In this document: positions 1-8,855 of the stretch, one piece after another
How positions within the stretch are numbered: position 1 is the stretch's first letter
Layout: every line of letters begins with the position of its first letter
Source: Flavobacterium cheniae
GTDB lineage: Bacteria; Bacteroidota; Bacteroidia; Flavobacteriales; Flavobacteriaceae
Length of the DNA stretch: 64,000 nucleotides
Assembly: GCF_004363695.1 (NCBI RefSeq)
Contig: NZ_SNZC01000003.1
Coordinates: 248,001 to 312,000 of the forward strand
Direction of reading: 5' to 3'
Position numbers and translations under genes: made by a program
Notes under the pieces: generated by a model
The model's input: only the letters and a program-made list of their open reading frames with translations
What the model was told of the DNA's origin: nothing
Database searches by the model: none

Positions 1-1127
1 AAATTGAAAACAGTTTTCCCATCCTGATTATTATCGACATCACATAATGTAAAAGTATCTTCGTCAATAATTAAAACATCAGCATATTCAATTTTGATAG
101 TTCCAGTAGTTTGACAAGTAGCACCATAATTAATTTCTACTAAATAATCTCCTGCCGAAGTAATATTATATGTTGCATTCGTAGCACCAGGAATTGCAAT
201 ATTATTTTGAAACCATTGGTAACCTGTTGCTCCAGTTTGTGTAGAATTAACCACTAAATTTTCACCCTGACATAACGGATTCCCATTTGCTACTAAACGA
301 TCATCTCCTATATCAATTGTGAAATTAAAACTGCCTCCTCCTAAAAATATGGCTGAATCGTATCTAAAATTTCCTTCATCTGCAATTACTAATTTAATAT
401 GATACGTTTGGCCAGGAATAACATCGGATTGCGCGGTTAAAACAGTGGTTTGTCCGTTATAGTTTGTGGGATGGTTTACATCGTTGAATGCATCAAAATA
501 GGCTGCATTTGCTGGTGGACAAATTGTACCTGGACCTCGAACGGTATTCACTTTTACAGGAGTTGTAGTTCCGGGAATAACGGCCAAGTTTTCGTATCTA
601 AGATCGCCATTTCTCTTTAGTAAAAAGGCAAAACCATCAGTAAAATTACATTGTCCAGAAGAAGGATTAGATAAATATTGCTCAGATGAAAAAATGTAAT
701 CGAAACTAATTTTGTTTCCTAATGGAATAAAATCAAATTCTAAAATTGTGGCATTGAATGAATTACTCAAGCCTAAAGCATCGTTTAAGTCTGAATCGCC
801 ATCCCAACCCATATTCCCACCATCATCTGATAGAAAGGAATTTGGGCCTGGCGCATTATTGATTTTTCCTGTTGAAAGAATAATTCCGTTTTGAAATGGA
901 AAGGTAGTTCCGGTTCCGTCAAAATAGCCAAAGCTTTTTTCTCCAGTAGCAAAATTTCCTCCTGAAACACTCACGTTAAATACGTTAGCGCAAGTACTGT
1001 TGATTAAAACATCTTCAACTAAATCTTGAGGTGTATATCCTTCGTTAACTAAAATATTTTGGGAATTTCCGAATTGGATTCCCAACACGAAAAGTAAGAT
1101 AGAAATGGTGTTTTTTAAAGTATTCAT
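1..1127 (-). CDS. Choice-of-anchor L domain surface protein, 3' end cut by window
   Basis: The first 375 residues are present and the frame is open to base 1, so the C-terminus is missing. Residues 1-22 form a signal peptide ending ...GNSQ. Residues about 24-270 match the choice-of-anchor L domain, with TPQDLVEDVLI, an NFA..GYFDGTGTTFPFQNGIILSTG block, FDFIPLGNKISFDYIFSSEQY and GFAFLLK. An Ig-like/PKD-like segment follows (about 280-345), then the linker CDVDNNQDG typical of long flavobacterial T9SS class-B cargo. By family analogy it is a secreted or surface-anchored protein exported by the type IX system, with its sorting domain beyond the window. It starts 17 bp after the ABC permease stop, so it may be read from that operon. 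The ligand is unknown. Confidence 0.85.
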   Translation of the reverse strand, partial: MNTLKNTISILLFVLGIQFGNSQNILVNEGYTPQDLVEDVLINSTCANVFNVSVSGGNFATGEKSFGYFDGTGTTFPFQNGIILSTGKINNAPGPNSFLSDDGGNMGWDGDSDLNDALGLSNSFNATILEFDFIPLGNKISFDYIFSSEQYLSNPSSGQCNFTDGFAFLLKRNGDLRYENLAVIPGTTTPVKVNTVRGPGTICPPANAAYFDAFNDVNHPTNYNGQTTVLTAQSDVIPGQTYHIKLVIADEGNFRYDSAIFLGGGSFNFTIDIGDDRLVANGNPLCQGENLVVNSTQTGATGYQWFQNNIAIPGATNATYNITSAGDYLVEINYGATCQTTGTIKIEYADVLIIDEDTFTLCDVDNNQDGKTVFN

Positions 1128-1143
1128 AGCATCGGCAAAGATA

Positions 1144-1995
1144 CTATAAATCGCGCTTTTTTAAGATATAATAAGATGTTAAAATAAATATAAAAGCCCA
1201 AAGTAAAGCGATGCTTATTTCTGAAAAGTGTACACTGTAATCTTTTGCTACTTTTGCTCCACCAATTGTGGTTTCAATCGTTTTAATGGCGCTCAATCGG
1301 GTAAAGGGTTCTTTAATTAAATTACCCATCGATTCCATTGGAAAAAATTGAATTATGGTGTCTCCAAAATTTTTGTGTTTATCATCGCCACCTAAGATGA
1401 CAAATTTAATAATCCAATAAAAAATGTTTTCTGCAATGAACCAAATGAATAAAAAGCCTAATGCAAATGCACTTCTTTTTACTAATATTCCTAAAAATAA
1501 ACAGAAAGAGAAAAATGCTGTTAGCTTAACAAAAAATGCCAATAAATATTCTAAATCAGAAAATACAATTCCCATTTCATTGTAAGATGAGAATGAATAT
1601 CCTAATATTAACGACATTACAAAAACGAATAGAGTAGAAGCAACAGCAAAAGTTCCCACTACTAAAAATTTGGAAAGAATAAATTCTTTTTTACTCAATC
1701 CGTCAATTAAATTTTGCTTTAAAGTGCCATAAGTATATTCGTTTGCCATCATGGAAACAATTACAATAGCTAAGAAAATTTTGAATAAAGAGGCTATGTA
1801 TGTGTTAAAATGCCAGATATATGGGAAATTAAAAATTCCTTGATCAGCAATTCTAATTTCGAAGGTTCCAATACTAAATTTTATGGATGCGATTAATGCG
1901 ATGAAACTTAATAAAACAAAATAAGCAAGTAATAATACTCGACTGGCTTTGTTTTTCCAAATTTTTTGAAATTCTATAGATAGTAATCTTTTCAT
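1144..1995 (-). CDS. ABC-2 type transporter permease
   Basis: Inner-membrane subunit of an ABC exporter, 283 aa. About six hydrophobic segments are visible (near residues 18-38, 67-87, 109-134, 150-172, 175-200 and 258-277), with a short cytoplasmic N-terminus and a long polar loop at about 200-255, as in NatB/BcrB-like ABC-2 permeases. The motif ANEYTYGTLKQNL (about 84-97) is the usual conserved ABC-2 coupling region. It starts 7 bp after the stop of the ATPase gene, so the two form one transcription unit. The substrate cannot be read from sequence. Relatives export peptides, antibiotics or sodium, or act in gliding and envelope maintenance. Confidence 0.88.
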   Translation of the reverse strand: MKRLLSIEFQKIWKNKASRVLLLAYFVLLSFIALIASIKFSIGTFEIRIADQGIFNFPYIWHFNTYIASLFKIFLAIVIVSMMANEYTYGTLKQNLIDGLSKKEFILSKFLVVGTFAVASTLFVFVMSLILGYSFSSYNEMGIVFSDLEYLLAFFVKLTAFFSFCLFLGILVKRSAFALGFLFIWFIAENIFYWIIKFVILGGDDKHKNFGDTIIQFFPMESMGNLIKEPFTRLSAIKTIETTIGGAKVAKDYSVHFSEISIALLWAFIFILTSYYILKKRDL

Positions 1996-2002
1996 GATGG
2001 TG

Positions 2003-2899
2003 TTAGTTTTTGGTTAATTCTAAAAATTGTTCTTCTAAACTGTTTTTTCTTTTTACAAGATGTTCTAAAACAATTTTTTGTTCAAACAGATACGAGTTTA
2101 AGTCTTTGGCAGCAATATCTTGATTTAAATAAACCAATACTTTTCCTTCTTCTTCCTCTATTTTTTCAACTGAAGGGTGATTTTGAAGTGCCAATTTAAG
2201 TTGCTCTTTATCGTCTGATTTTAACTCGAAAAAGCTATTGTTTTCAATCATATCATGAACCGAACCTTGATATAGCATTTCACCTTTACGCAAAACTACC
2301 ACATGACTACACACTTTTTCAACTTCGTCTAATAAATGGGAAGCCAATAAAATGGTCGTGCCTTGCGAAGCGATAATTCGGATAATATCTCTAATTTGTC
2401 TAATTCCTTGCGGATCTAAACCGTTTGTTGGTTCGTCTAAAATTAAAATTTCTGGATCATTCAGTAGGGCAGAAGCAATCGCTAAACGTTGTTTCATTCC
2501 TAGTGAATACGTTCTGAATTTATCGTTTTTACGTTCTAAAAGTCCAACCAATTCTAATTTCTCATCTACTTTTGAAAGCGAAGTTCCTTTAATTTTACAT
2601 ACTAATTCCAAATTTTCTTTGGCAGTCATGTACGGATAAAAATTTGGTCGTTCAATAATAGCACCTACTTTTTTTAGTGCTTCGTGCGTATTAGATTTTC
2701 CTCCAAACCATTCAAAATCGCCTGAAGTTTTATTGACAACATTTAATACTATTCCTAAAGTGGTTGATTTTCCAGATCCGTTGGGTCCAAGAATTCCGTA
2801 AACATTTCCTTTTTTGATTTCAAAAGACACGTTTTTAACTGCGTGTAGATGTTTATTGAAAATCTTATTAAGATTGGTGATTTTTAAAATGGTTTCCAA
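2003..2899 (-). CDS. ABC transporter ATP-binding protein
   Basis: Nucleotide-binding subunit that powers the permease at 1144-1995; 298 aa. Walker A is GPNGSGKST at residues 38-46, the signature is the YSLGMKQ variant at 131-137, Walker B is ILILDEP at 151-157, and the switch histidine is H188. The Q-loop position reads IIERPNFYPYMT, with Glu where many ABC proteins have Gln. This is usual in the BcrA/NatA-like drug-export subfamily. The C-terminal about 80 residues are the extra domain typical of that subfamily. Subfamily membership is clear; the exported compound is unknown. Confidence 0.92.
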   Translation of the reverse strand: METILKITNLNKIFNKHLHAVKNVSFEIKKGNVYGILGPNGSGKSTTLGIVLNVVNKTSGDFEWFGGKSNTHEALKKVGAIIERPNFYPYMTAKENLELVCKIKGTSLSKVDEKLELVGLLERKNDKFRTYSLGMKQRLAIASALLNDPEILILDEPTNGLDPQGIRQIRDIIRIIASQGTTILLASHLLDEVEKVCSHVVVLRKGEMLYQGSVHDMIENNSFFELKSDDKEQLKLALQNHPSVEKIEEEEGKVLVYLNQDIAAKDLNSYLFEQKIVLEHLVKRKNSLEEQFLELTKN

Positions 2900-2976
2900 G
2901 TTGATTCGTTTTTTGATTTACAAATAAGACGAACAGTTGTTGTATTTGTTACCAACTTTAAAATATAAAACATAAA

Positions 2977-3011
2977 AAAATCCCTAACGTTATGGCTCGG
3001 TTAGGGATTTT
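2977..3011 (-). terminator. Intrinsic terminator after the UbiB-like kinase gene
   Basis: A 12-bp inverted repeat (AAAATCCCTAAC at 2977-2988 with GTTAGGGATTTT at 3000-3011) and an 11-nt loop. On the minus strand the stem is followed by a run of T. It lies 21 bp past the kinase stop at 3032 and separates that gene from the ABC exporter operon. Confidence 0.85.
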
Positions 3012-3031
3012 AAGTAAACTTGGGGCAATTA

Positions 3032-4342
3032 TTAATATTTTATAAAGTTGTTGATTTTAACGTTTTTAGCTTTTAAATCGTGCATTAAATTGTATAAGCC
3101 AAAGAATGTTCTGTTGATGTAAATGAAATGTTTTGAACCTCGATTTCCATTCATATTTCTTAATTCGGTGCTTTTTGAATAGCGTTCGCCCAAATCGGCA
3201 ATTTGTCCAAAAAATTCATCGTCTGAAAAATCAAATTCTTCCACATGAAATGGTCTTGCGAATAAGCTTAACAATTCATGAAACATGTCTGTAAAAAACT
3301 CAGTTTCTTCTTTAGAATCGTCTGTTCTTAATATTTCTAATTCGTATAATTTTGATTTAAAAAATTCTGGATTTGCTAAATTTTCTTTCTTCGCCAATTC
3401 AAAATAAGGTACATAAAAATCGTTCGGAACTTCTTTAATACAACCAAAATCTAAAGCAATAAGTTTCGTGTCTTTCGTAATCAAGAAGTTTCCTGGATGC
3501 GGATCGGCATGGACTTTTCTTAAATTGTGCATTTGAAACATATAAAAATCCCAAAGCGTTTGTCCTAAAATATTCGACTTTTCTGCATCAGTATTATGAG
3601 CGGTGAATTCTGACAAATGTTCGCCTGTCATCCAATCCATTGTGATAATTTTTTCAGAAGACCATTCAGGATAATACTTTGGAAAAATCAAATTAGGAAT
3701 AGTGGCACAAGCTTCAGCCATTTCAATACTTTGCTTAACTTCGTTGATGTAATTGGTTTCTTCAATCAATTTATCTTCAACTTCTTTGAAATATTTATCC
3801 GAATCTTTTCCTTTAATATTGAACATTTTAATCGCAATTGGCTTTACCATCGCCAAATCAGAACTAATACTTTCTGCCACTCCTGGATATTGAATTTTCA
3901 CAGCAAGATTTTTCCCATCCTTGCTCGCTTGGTGCACTTGACCAATGCTCGCAGCGTTTATTGAAGTGGCATTAAAAGTGTCAAATATTTCGTTTGGCTG
4001 TTTGCCAAAATAGTTTTTAAAGGTTTTGTTTACCAATGGTGGCGATAACGGTGGAACCGAAAATTGAGCTAATGAAAATTTCTCTACATAAGCACGAGGT
4101 AAAATACTTTTATCCATGCTTAGCATTTGCGCTACTTTCAAAGCGCTTCCTTTCATTTGCTTTAAACCGTCGTAAATGTCAGAAGCATTGTTAATGTTTA
4201 GATTTTCTTTGGCTTCGGCTTCAGTTTTGGTGATTTTATCACCATAATATTTTATGTAATTTACACCAACTTTTGCTCCAGTTTGAATCAGTTTGGATGC
4301 TCTCTGAATTTTTGATGTAGGAATACTATCTATAGTTTTCAT
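3032..4342 (-). CDS. AarF/ABC1/UbiB family kinase-like protein
   Basis: Atypical protein-kinase-like ATPase, 436 aa. Visible family marks: the KxGQ-like motif as KVAQ (69-72), the Ala-rich nucleotide loop as NAASIGQVH (129-137), lysine 149 in AVKIQYPGV, the catalytic block DPHPGN (280-285) and the DFG motif in ALDFGC (297-301). UbiB/ADCK proteins support isoprenoid quinone synthesis or membrane lipid homeostasis. No clear C-terminal transmembrane pair is seen here. It follows the TetR-like gene by 6 bp and is ended by the hairpin at 2977-3011. Flavobacteria usually make menaquinone, so a direct ubiquinone role is doubtful. The substrate is unknown. Confidence 0.88.
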   Translation of the reverse strand: MKTIDSIPTSKIQRASKLIQTGAKVGVNYIKYYGDKITKTEAEAKENLNINNASDIYDGLKQMKGSALKVAQMLSMDKSILPRAYVEKFSLAQFSVPPLSPPLVNKTFKNYFGKQPNEIFDTFNATSINAASIGQVHQASKDGKNLAVKIQYPGVAESISSDLAMVKPIAIKMFNIKGKDSDKYFKEVEDKLIEETNYINEVKQSIEMAEACATIPNLIFPKYYPEWSSEKIITMDWMTGEHLSEFTAHNTDAEKSNILGQTLWDFYMFQMHNLRKVHADPHPGNFLITKDTKLIALDFGCIKEVPNDFYVPYFELAKKENLANPEFFKSKLYELEILRTDDSKEETEFFTDMFHELLSLFARPFHVEEFDFSDDEFFGQIADLGERYSKSTELRNMNGNRGSKHFIYINRTFFGLYNLMHDLKAKNVKINNFIKY

Positions 4343-4348
4343 CTGTGT

Positions 4349-5008
4349 TTACATTTTAAATGAGGCTTTTTCTTGCCACATGAATTTTCCGAAGTCAATT
4401 AAACTTTTCAAAGGAGCAATATCCATTAAATCAAAACTGGTATTGACTGATTTTTCAATGAAAATATCGGTTTTTTCAAAAGATAGCGAAGTGTCTTCTA
4501 TCCAAAATTTTAAAGTGAATAAAAACTGTAACCAAGCCATTTCGCTCATGGTTTTTTCTTGAAATTCGATTAACTTTTCTTGTTTTAAATCGATTTTTTC
4601 AATTTCTAAAGTATCAAAGAATTGCTTGAAGTGTTTTCTTAATTCTGTTAATTTAGAAAGGCTTTTCAATTTGTTTTTATCTTCTTTTAAAAGTGCAACT
4701 GTAAAACTTCTGTTAGCAGTTAACATTTCAAAATACGTGAAATAAAAACTTAATAATTTAGTTCGTGCATCATACGATTCGAAATCTTCGCTTTTTTCTA
4801 ACAAGCCCATTGTTTGCTGAAATAATGAAGTGAAAAAGGTTTTCTCTATTTGTTCAAAAGATGAAAAATTAGCATAAAAAACAGTTTCTTCAAAGTTGTA
4901 TTGCTTCGCAAATTTATATACCGAATGTGGCGCTTTGTTATTTTCTAAAAAATAATCAATGTAGAAACCTAAAATATCTTGATTAGTAATCTCTTTCTTC
5001 TTTGCCAT
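4349..5008 (-). CDS. TetR-like regulator paired with UbiB-like kinase
   Basis: 219 aa. The N-terminal about 60 residues (DILGFYIDYFLENNKAPHSVYKFAKQY, then ETVFYANFSSFEQIEK) have the spacing of a TetR helix-turn-helix, with the FYxxFxSxxxI recognition-helix pattern. The rest is helical, as in TetR ligand-binding domains. It lies 6 bp upstream of the UbiB-like kinase gene on the same strand, so it is likely co-transcribed and may control that unit. DNA contacts in the HTH are less conserved than in typical TetR proteins, so a role as a helical partner protein rather than a repressor is possible. Confidence 0.7.
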   Translation of the reverse strand: MAKKKEITNQDILGFYIDYFLENNKAPHSVYKFAKQYNFEETVFYANFSSFEQIEKTFFTSLFQQTMGLLEKSEDFESYDARTKLLSFYFTYFEMLTANRSFTVALLKEDKNKLKSLSKLTELRKHFKQFFDTLEIEKIDLKQEKLIEFQEKTMSEMAWLQFLFTLKFWIEDTSLSFEKTDIFIEKSVNTSFDLMDIAPLKSLIDFGKFMWQEKASFKM

Positions 5009-5148
5009 GACTTTTAAAATTTCATCAAAGGTAAAGAATGTTTAATTTATAATCAAAAAAGTTAAACAAATATTTTGTTAAAGTTCTTTCAAAAAAAACC
5101 TCAAGTACAAAGTTGTAATTGAGGTTTAATATTTTGGATGTAAATGCC

Positions 5149-6207
5149 TTATGATTTCTGTTCTTTATTGAAGTAAACCAAGTAATAATACATTTGTTTT
5201 TCTTCGTCCCAACCTTTTTCAACGAATTTCTCCGCACTTTCTGGGTTAATGAAATCCAATTTGATTTGGATATTAGTATCTAATTGAATCGTGTTTTTTA
5301 AGGTACGACGCACATCAGTAACGGCAGCATTCGCAATTGGAAAACTGGATACGTCTTCGATGCTGTATTTGGCACCTTTATCTACTTTATAATTTTTGAA
5401 TTCTGGTATGAATTCAGGATTCTGCATTACTTCGTTTAAGAAAGCTGTTTCTTCAAACTCATCATTTTTTGCAAAGTGATTGATAGCACGGTTCATGAAC
5501 AATACTTCTTGTTGTTTGTCTTCTGCTGGTAAAACTACTTCTTTAGCAAATTCTTGACAGAATTTTAAGTATTTTTTGGTCATGAAGTTTTCATCTTGAA
5601 ACGCATCAACTGATAAGAAATGCTCTAACCAATAACGCGCATCGTAACGGTTGCTATCAACGGTTAAAATTTTGTAGCCTTCTTCTTTTTTGTAGTTGAA
5701 AATGATACAACCTTTATCTAACTTATTCAAGTTGATTCCTTGTTGTAAAATCATTTCTAAGTTACTTTCTTTTTCTTCAAATTGTAAGAAATCGGTTTGT
5801 ACTTCACTTTTGAAAACACCAATAGCATCAACAACATTGTTATCGATAGAAACGTGTGTAAAATAAGCTACATACACTTCTCCATTTTTAATATGCGGAT
5901 GATTCGATTGTTCGAAAAGGTGTTTCGTGATTTTTTTTGAAACGTTGTGAATTTCGCTTGGGTTATTGAAAACTTCGGTAGCAAAATTGTACATTTCGTT
6001 ATATTCTAAATCTACTTCGTGAGCAAACTGAAAGTAATTTTCTTCTTTTTCACGAAATGGTTTAAAGAAAAATTCTTTTAATAAAGGCATGATTTCATCA
6101 TTCAACCCGTATGGATTTTCAGATAAGAAGATAGCTTCGTTTCTGCTTTTGTTTCCTACGCGGTGAATTGATAAATTCTCAATATGAGCATTAAATAGAT
6201 TGATCAT
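5149..6207 (-). CDS. Nucleoid-associated protein (NA37/YejK family)
   Basis: 352 aa, soluble and without a signal peptide. It resembles the 37-kDa nucleoid-associated protein family (E. coli YejK/NdpA). The N-terminal signature is MINLFNAHIENLSIHRVGNK, and the middle contains YVAYFTHVSIDNNVVDAIGVFKSE and the KGCIIFNYKKEEGYKILTVDSNR block characteristic of the family. These proteins bind the nucleoid and their precise role is unclear. It is probably monocistronic. A short inverted repeat (AGCCAAGA/TCTTGGCT, about 6230-6264) just upstream could be the weak terminator of the preceding gene. Confidence 0.85.
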   Translation of the reverse strand: MINLFNAHIENLSIHRVGNKSRNEAIFLSENPYGLNDEIMPLLKEFFFKPFREKEENYFQFAHEVDLEYNEMYNFATEVFNNPSEIHNVSKKITKHLFEQSNHPHIKNGEVYVAYFTHVSIDNNVVDAIGVFKSEVQTDFLQFEEKESNLEMILQQGINLNKLDKGCIIFNYKKEEGYKILTVDSNRYDARYWLEHFLSVDAFQDENFMTKKYLKFCQEFAKEVVLPAEDKQQEVLFMNRAINHFAKNDEFEETAFLNEVMQNPEFIPEFKNYKVDKGAKYSIEDVSSFPIANAAVTDVRRTLKNTIQLDTNIQIKLDFINPESAEKFVEKGWDEEKQMYYYLVYFNKEQKS

Positions 6208-6306
6208 TTTTTATAGTTTAGATAAAAGAGCCAAGATAGAACAGGTTTGTTTTTTCTTGGCTTTTACAGATTGTATTTTGGTTTATTCTTTTTAATTCTT
6301 TGGCTT

Positions 6307-6858
6307 TTAGTTCCAATTTTCTTCAAATCCCATGTCTTCAAAACTATCGTCTCCATCAAACATGTCGTAATCTTCGTCGTCTAAATCGTCTTCAAATTCC
6401 CCGAACATATCTTCTTCAGATAAATCTCCTCTGAATCCACTTTGTAGGGCTTCGGCTGGAAGTTCACCATGTGAAAATAAAAGAGCAGGATAGGTTTCAC
6501 CAATTTGTTTGTCATTCTCAATGGCAGCTAATTCTAAGAAAAAAGTCCACATAGAAAACAAATCATACACATAAACTAATTTAGTGTTTTGTTCGTGAAC
6601 TAAATCGTCTAATCTATATTCAGCCATAGTTTTGATTTCGCCAGGAATATCACCTGTGTCAAACAACGGAATACCATCTTCTTCATGCCAAGACCAATCA
6701 GCACCACAGGTATAAAAAGCGCCTACTTCGGTACCGTCAAAACCAAATGCATTGATTAAAGCATTGTGTAAATCTTCTAATGAGTTGTCGCTTTCGATGG
6801 CAATATCTCTAAAAATATCTTCTTCAGCATCGAGAATAGCTCTGAATTTATAAATCAT
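6307..6858 (-). CDS. pRiA4b ORF-3-like (IS1096 TnpR-like) domain protein
   Basis: 183 aa. Residues 1-150 match the plasmid pRiA4b ORF-3-like domain: MIYKFRAILDAEEDIFRDIAI, SLEDLHNALINAFGFDG, and an Asp/Trp-rich FYTCGADWSWHEEDGIPL block. The last about 35 residues are extremely acidic (runs of D and E ending EENWN). The domain is often annotated as a passenger of IS1096-type elements, but no transposase, inverted repeats or target duplication is visible here. It looks like a resident chromosomal gene. Function is unknown. Confidence 0.8.
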   Translation of the reverse strand: MIYKFRAILDAEEDIFRDIAIESDNSLEDLHNALINAFGFDGTEVGAFYTCGADWSWHEEDGIPLFDTGDIPGEIKTMAEYRLDDLVHEQNTKLVYVYDLFSMWTFFLELAAIENDKQIGETYPALLFSHGELPAEALQSGFRGDLSEEDMFGEFEDDLDDEDYDMFDGDDSFEDMGFEENWN

Positions 6859-6881
6859 AATCGTTGAAATTTTAAGAACTG

Positions 6882-6889
6882 CAAAAGTA
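6882..6889 (-). promoter_or_regulatory. -7 box (TACTTTTG) for the pRiA4b-like gene
   Basis: On the minus strand TACTTTTG matches the Bacteroidota -7 consensus TAnnTTTG exactly, 24 bp upstream of the ATG. No good -33 TTG is seen at the usual spacing. Confidence 0.5.
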
Positions 6890-6939
6890 ATTATTATTTA
6901 CGAGAAACTTTTTTGCTTTTGCGAATTGTTGATAAGATT

Positions 6940-7827
6940 TTATTTTAGTTGGTTAATTTTTTTTTCAGCTAATGCTTTTGCTTTTTTATCACCAACTTCT
7001 GTTATCTTTTGATAATATTTTAATGCATTCTTTTTATCAGATAGGCGCTCATAGATTAATCCAATATTATTTAATACTATAGTATCATTTGGATTTATTT
7101 TTTCTGCTTTGAGATAGAGTTCTAATGCTTCTTTGTTTTTTCCTTCAATTAAAAAAGTCACACCATAACTCGATATTACAAATATGTCATTTGGAAAAAT
7201 GTTGTACATTTTTTTTGCAACTTTTTTTAAGTTTTCATCAGATTCGATTTGAAATAAGGTGTTTTGATAACTTTGCATTGAATCAATAAAAAAAATCTCT
7301 GAATCTTCTAGAATCTTATCATTTGACCAAAACCATTTATGATTTATCTTTTTGGAATAGTCTATAGTTTTTAATATTTCGGTAGTAAATTCATCAAATT
7401 TTTTAACTTCTCCTAATGTATGTATTTTTCCAAATCGTAAATCTAATCTATTTGGAAAAAGTTTTATTGCTTCGTCAATTGTGTTTTGAGAAATTTTAAA
7501 CAAGGAATCATTTGTGTTAATTTGTGAATACATATATCCAGACTTGTTGCCTAATGAATCACTTAGTACTAGAGCTTCTTTGCCTTCTTGAGATTCATCT
7601 TGAGTTAATTGTAATACTTCCTGTTGAGACTCTTTAAAATAAAAATTAAAAGCAGAAATATAATATTCAACATCATTTTTTGATGTTTTTTTCCAGTTTT
7701 TAAGAATATTTTTTATTTCAGTAGAGTTGTATTCGTTTTCACGGAATTTTGATGTAAATTCTTTCTTGAAATCTTGTCCAAAAAGAATTAAAGGGCAAAT
7801 AAAAAGTAATGTTACTATTTTTTTCAT
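6940..7827 (-). CDS. Exported tetratricopeptide-repeat protein
   Basis: 295 aa with a signal peptide (MKKIVTLLFICPLILFGQ). The C-terminal third holds at least two TPR units (NKEALELYLKAEKINPND; LNNIGLIYERLSDKKNALKYYQKI). Earlier parts are degenerate TPR-like helices. It likely acts as a periplasmic or outer-membrane-associated scaffold. It begins 10 bp downstream of the glutaminase stop, so it may be read through from glsA. No partner can be named. Confidence 0.75.
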   Translation of the reverse strand: MKKIVTLLFICPLILFGQDFKKEFTSKFRENEYNSTEIKNILKNWKKTSKNDVEYYISAFNFYFKESQQEVLQLTQDESQEGKEALVLSDSLGNKSGYMYSQINTNDSLFKISQNTIDEAIKLFPNRLDLRFGKIHTLGEVKKFDEFTTEILKTIDYSKKINHKWFWSNDKILEDSEIFFIDSMQSYQNTLFQIESDENLKKVAKKMYNIFPNDIFVISSYGVTFLIEGKNKEALELYLKAEKINPNDTIVLNNIGLIYERLSDKKNALKYYQKITEVGDKKAKALAEKKINQLK

Positions 7828-7837
7828 TTTAATACGT

Positions 7838-8752
7838 TTAAAAAATGGATAATGAAGTTTCTGTTGTTAATCGTTCTAAGGTTTCTAAACCATAAAATGA
7901 ATTTCCTTTTTTGTTTAATTTCGGACTCCAAACCGCTACCGTATAATGATTTGGGAAAACCGCAACGACGCCACCTCCAACACCACTTTTTCCAGGAAGC
8001 CCAACTTTAAACGTAAATTCACCCGCTTGATCATAAAAACCACACATTTGCATTAAGGCGTTCATGCGTTTACATTTGCTTGTGGAAAGGAATTTTTTAT
8101 CACTTTTTGGAATCACACCATTATTAGCGAAAACTTGAAAACATTTACCCAAATCCACACAACTCATTTCAATAGAACATTGATGATAATAAAAGTCTAA
8201 TACCGCTTCTGGTTCGTTTTTGATGTTGCTGAATGATTTGATAAAGTTAACCAAAGCAGCATTTCGGTAACCAAATGCTTTTTCAGATTGCGCTACATTT
8301 TCGTTGTAATTAATATTTGGATTTTCGGTCAGTTCTCTTACGAAATCAAGAAGAAAGGCTTTTGGATTTTCAAAATGCTCCAACATTAAATCAGCAATAA
8401 CCAAAGCGCCAGCATTAATAAACGGATTTCTTGGAATACCATTTTCGTTTTCCAATTGCACTAACGAATTAAACGAATTTCCAGAAGGTTCATAACCCAC
8501 GCGTTCCCATAAATCGTTTCCAATTTTAGAGAATATTAGCGAAGTCGTAATGACTTTTGAAATACTTTGAATAGAAAATTTCTCCAAAGCTTCACCTTTT
8601 GTAAACACATTTTGATATTTATCTACCAATGCAATCCCGTACTTATTAGCATCAATTTTTGCTAATTCTGGAATGTAATCGGCTACTTTTCCGGTGTTTT
8701 CAATTTGGATGACTTCGTTATAGATTCCGTCTAAAATATATTGAAATGCCAT
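7838..8752 (-). CDS. glsA: Glutaminase
   Basis: Hydrolyses L-glutamine to glutamate and ammonia in the cytoplasm. The length of 304 aa is standard for GlsA. The serine-lysine dyad lies in FSIQSISKV (nucleophile S63, K66, S-x-x-K). Other family marks are EPSGNSFNSL, GIPRNPFINAGAL, AFGYRNAALVNFI and the near-C-terminal LPGKSGVGGGVVAVFP. Its predicted promoter (8767-8796) shares bases with the LytTR-like site at 8793-8822, so it may be controlled by the regulator at 15081. The following TPR gene is 10 bp downstream. Confidence 0.95.
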   Translation of the reverse strand: MAFQYILDGIYNEVIQIENTGKVADYIPELAKIDANKYGIALVDKYQNVFTKGEALEKFSIQSISKVITTSLIFSKIGNDLWERVGYEPSGNSFNSLVQLENENGIPRNPFINAGALVIADLMLEHFENPKAFLLDFVRELTENPNINYNENVAQSEKAFGYRNAALVNFIKSFSNIKNEPEAVLDFYYHQCSIEMSCVDLGKCFQVFANNGVIPKSDKKFLSTSKCKRMNALMQMCGFYDQAGEFTFKVGLPGKSGVGGGVVAVFPNHYTVAVWSPKLNKKGNSFYGLETLERLTTETSLSIF

Positions 8753-8766
8753 AAATCTAATTTTGG

Positions 8767-8796
8767 TAAAAGTAATTAAAATCGGGAAAGATACAA
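8767..8796 (-). promoter_or_regulatory. Predicted glsA promoter overlapping LytTR-like site
   Basis: Minus strand: TTG (8794-8796), 19-bp spacer, TACTTTTA (8767-8774; one mismatch to TAnnTTTG), then the glsA ATG at 8752. The TTG falls inside the first 9-bp half-site ACAATTCAT of the element at 8793-8822, so a bound regulator would cover it. Confidence 0.45.
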
Positions 8797-8822
8797 TTCA
8801 TCCTCAAAAAATGACAGTTGGG
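8793..8822 (+). promoter_or_regulatory. LytTR-type direct-repeat site, copy A
   Basis: Two 9-bp repeats in the same direction, ACAATTCAT (8793-8801) and ACAGTTGGG (8814-8822), separated by 12 bp (21-bp period). LytTR-family regulators bind imperfect 9-bp direct repeats spaced this way with consensus [TA][AC][CA]GTTN[AG][TG]. The second repeat fits fully and the first has one mismatch. The 20 bases 8791-8810 are identical to 12291-12310. The likely binder is the response regulator at 15081-15833. Confidence 0.65.
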
Positions 8823-8855
8823 TTAGTTTCAATTTTATTCAAGGTTTTTCAGTTG

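Noticed and set aside
3617..3964. A 115-codon frame opposite the UbiB-like kinase
   Set aside because: The kinase motifs are on the other strand and this frame is a by-product with no family resemblance.
5025..5237. A 70-codon frame over the 3' end of the nucleoid-associated protein gene and the gap after it
   Set aside because: It overlaps the recognised gene in another frame and its product has no recognisable features.
6307..6858. An insertion-sequence remnant
   Set aside because: No transposase, terminal inverted repeats or target duplication flank the pRiA4b-like gene, so I keep it as a resident gene.
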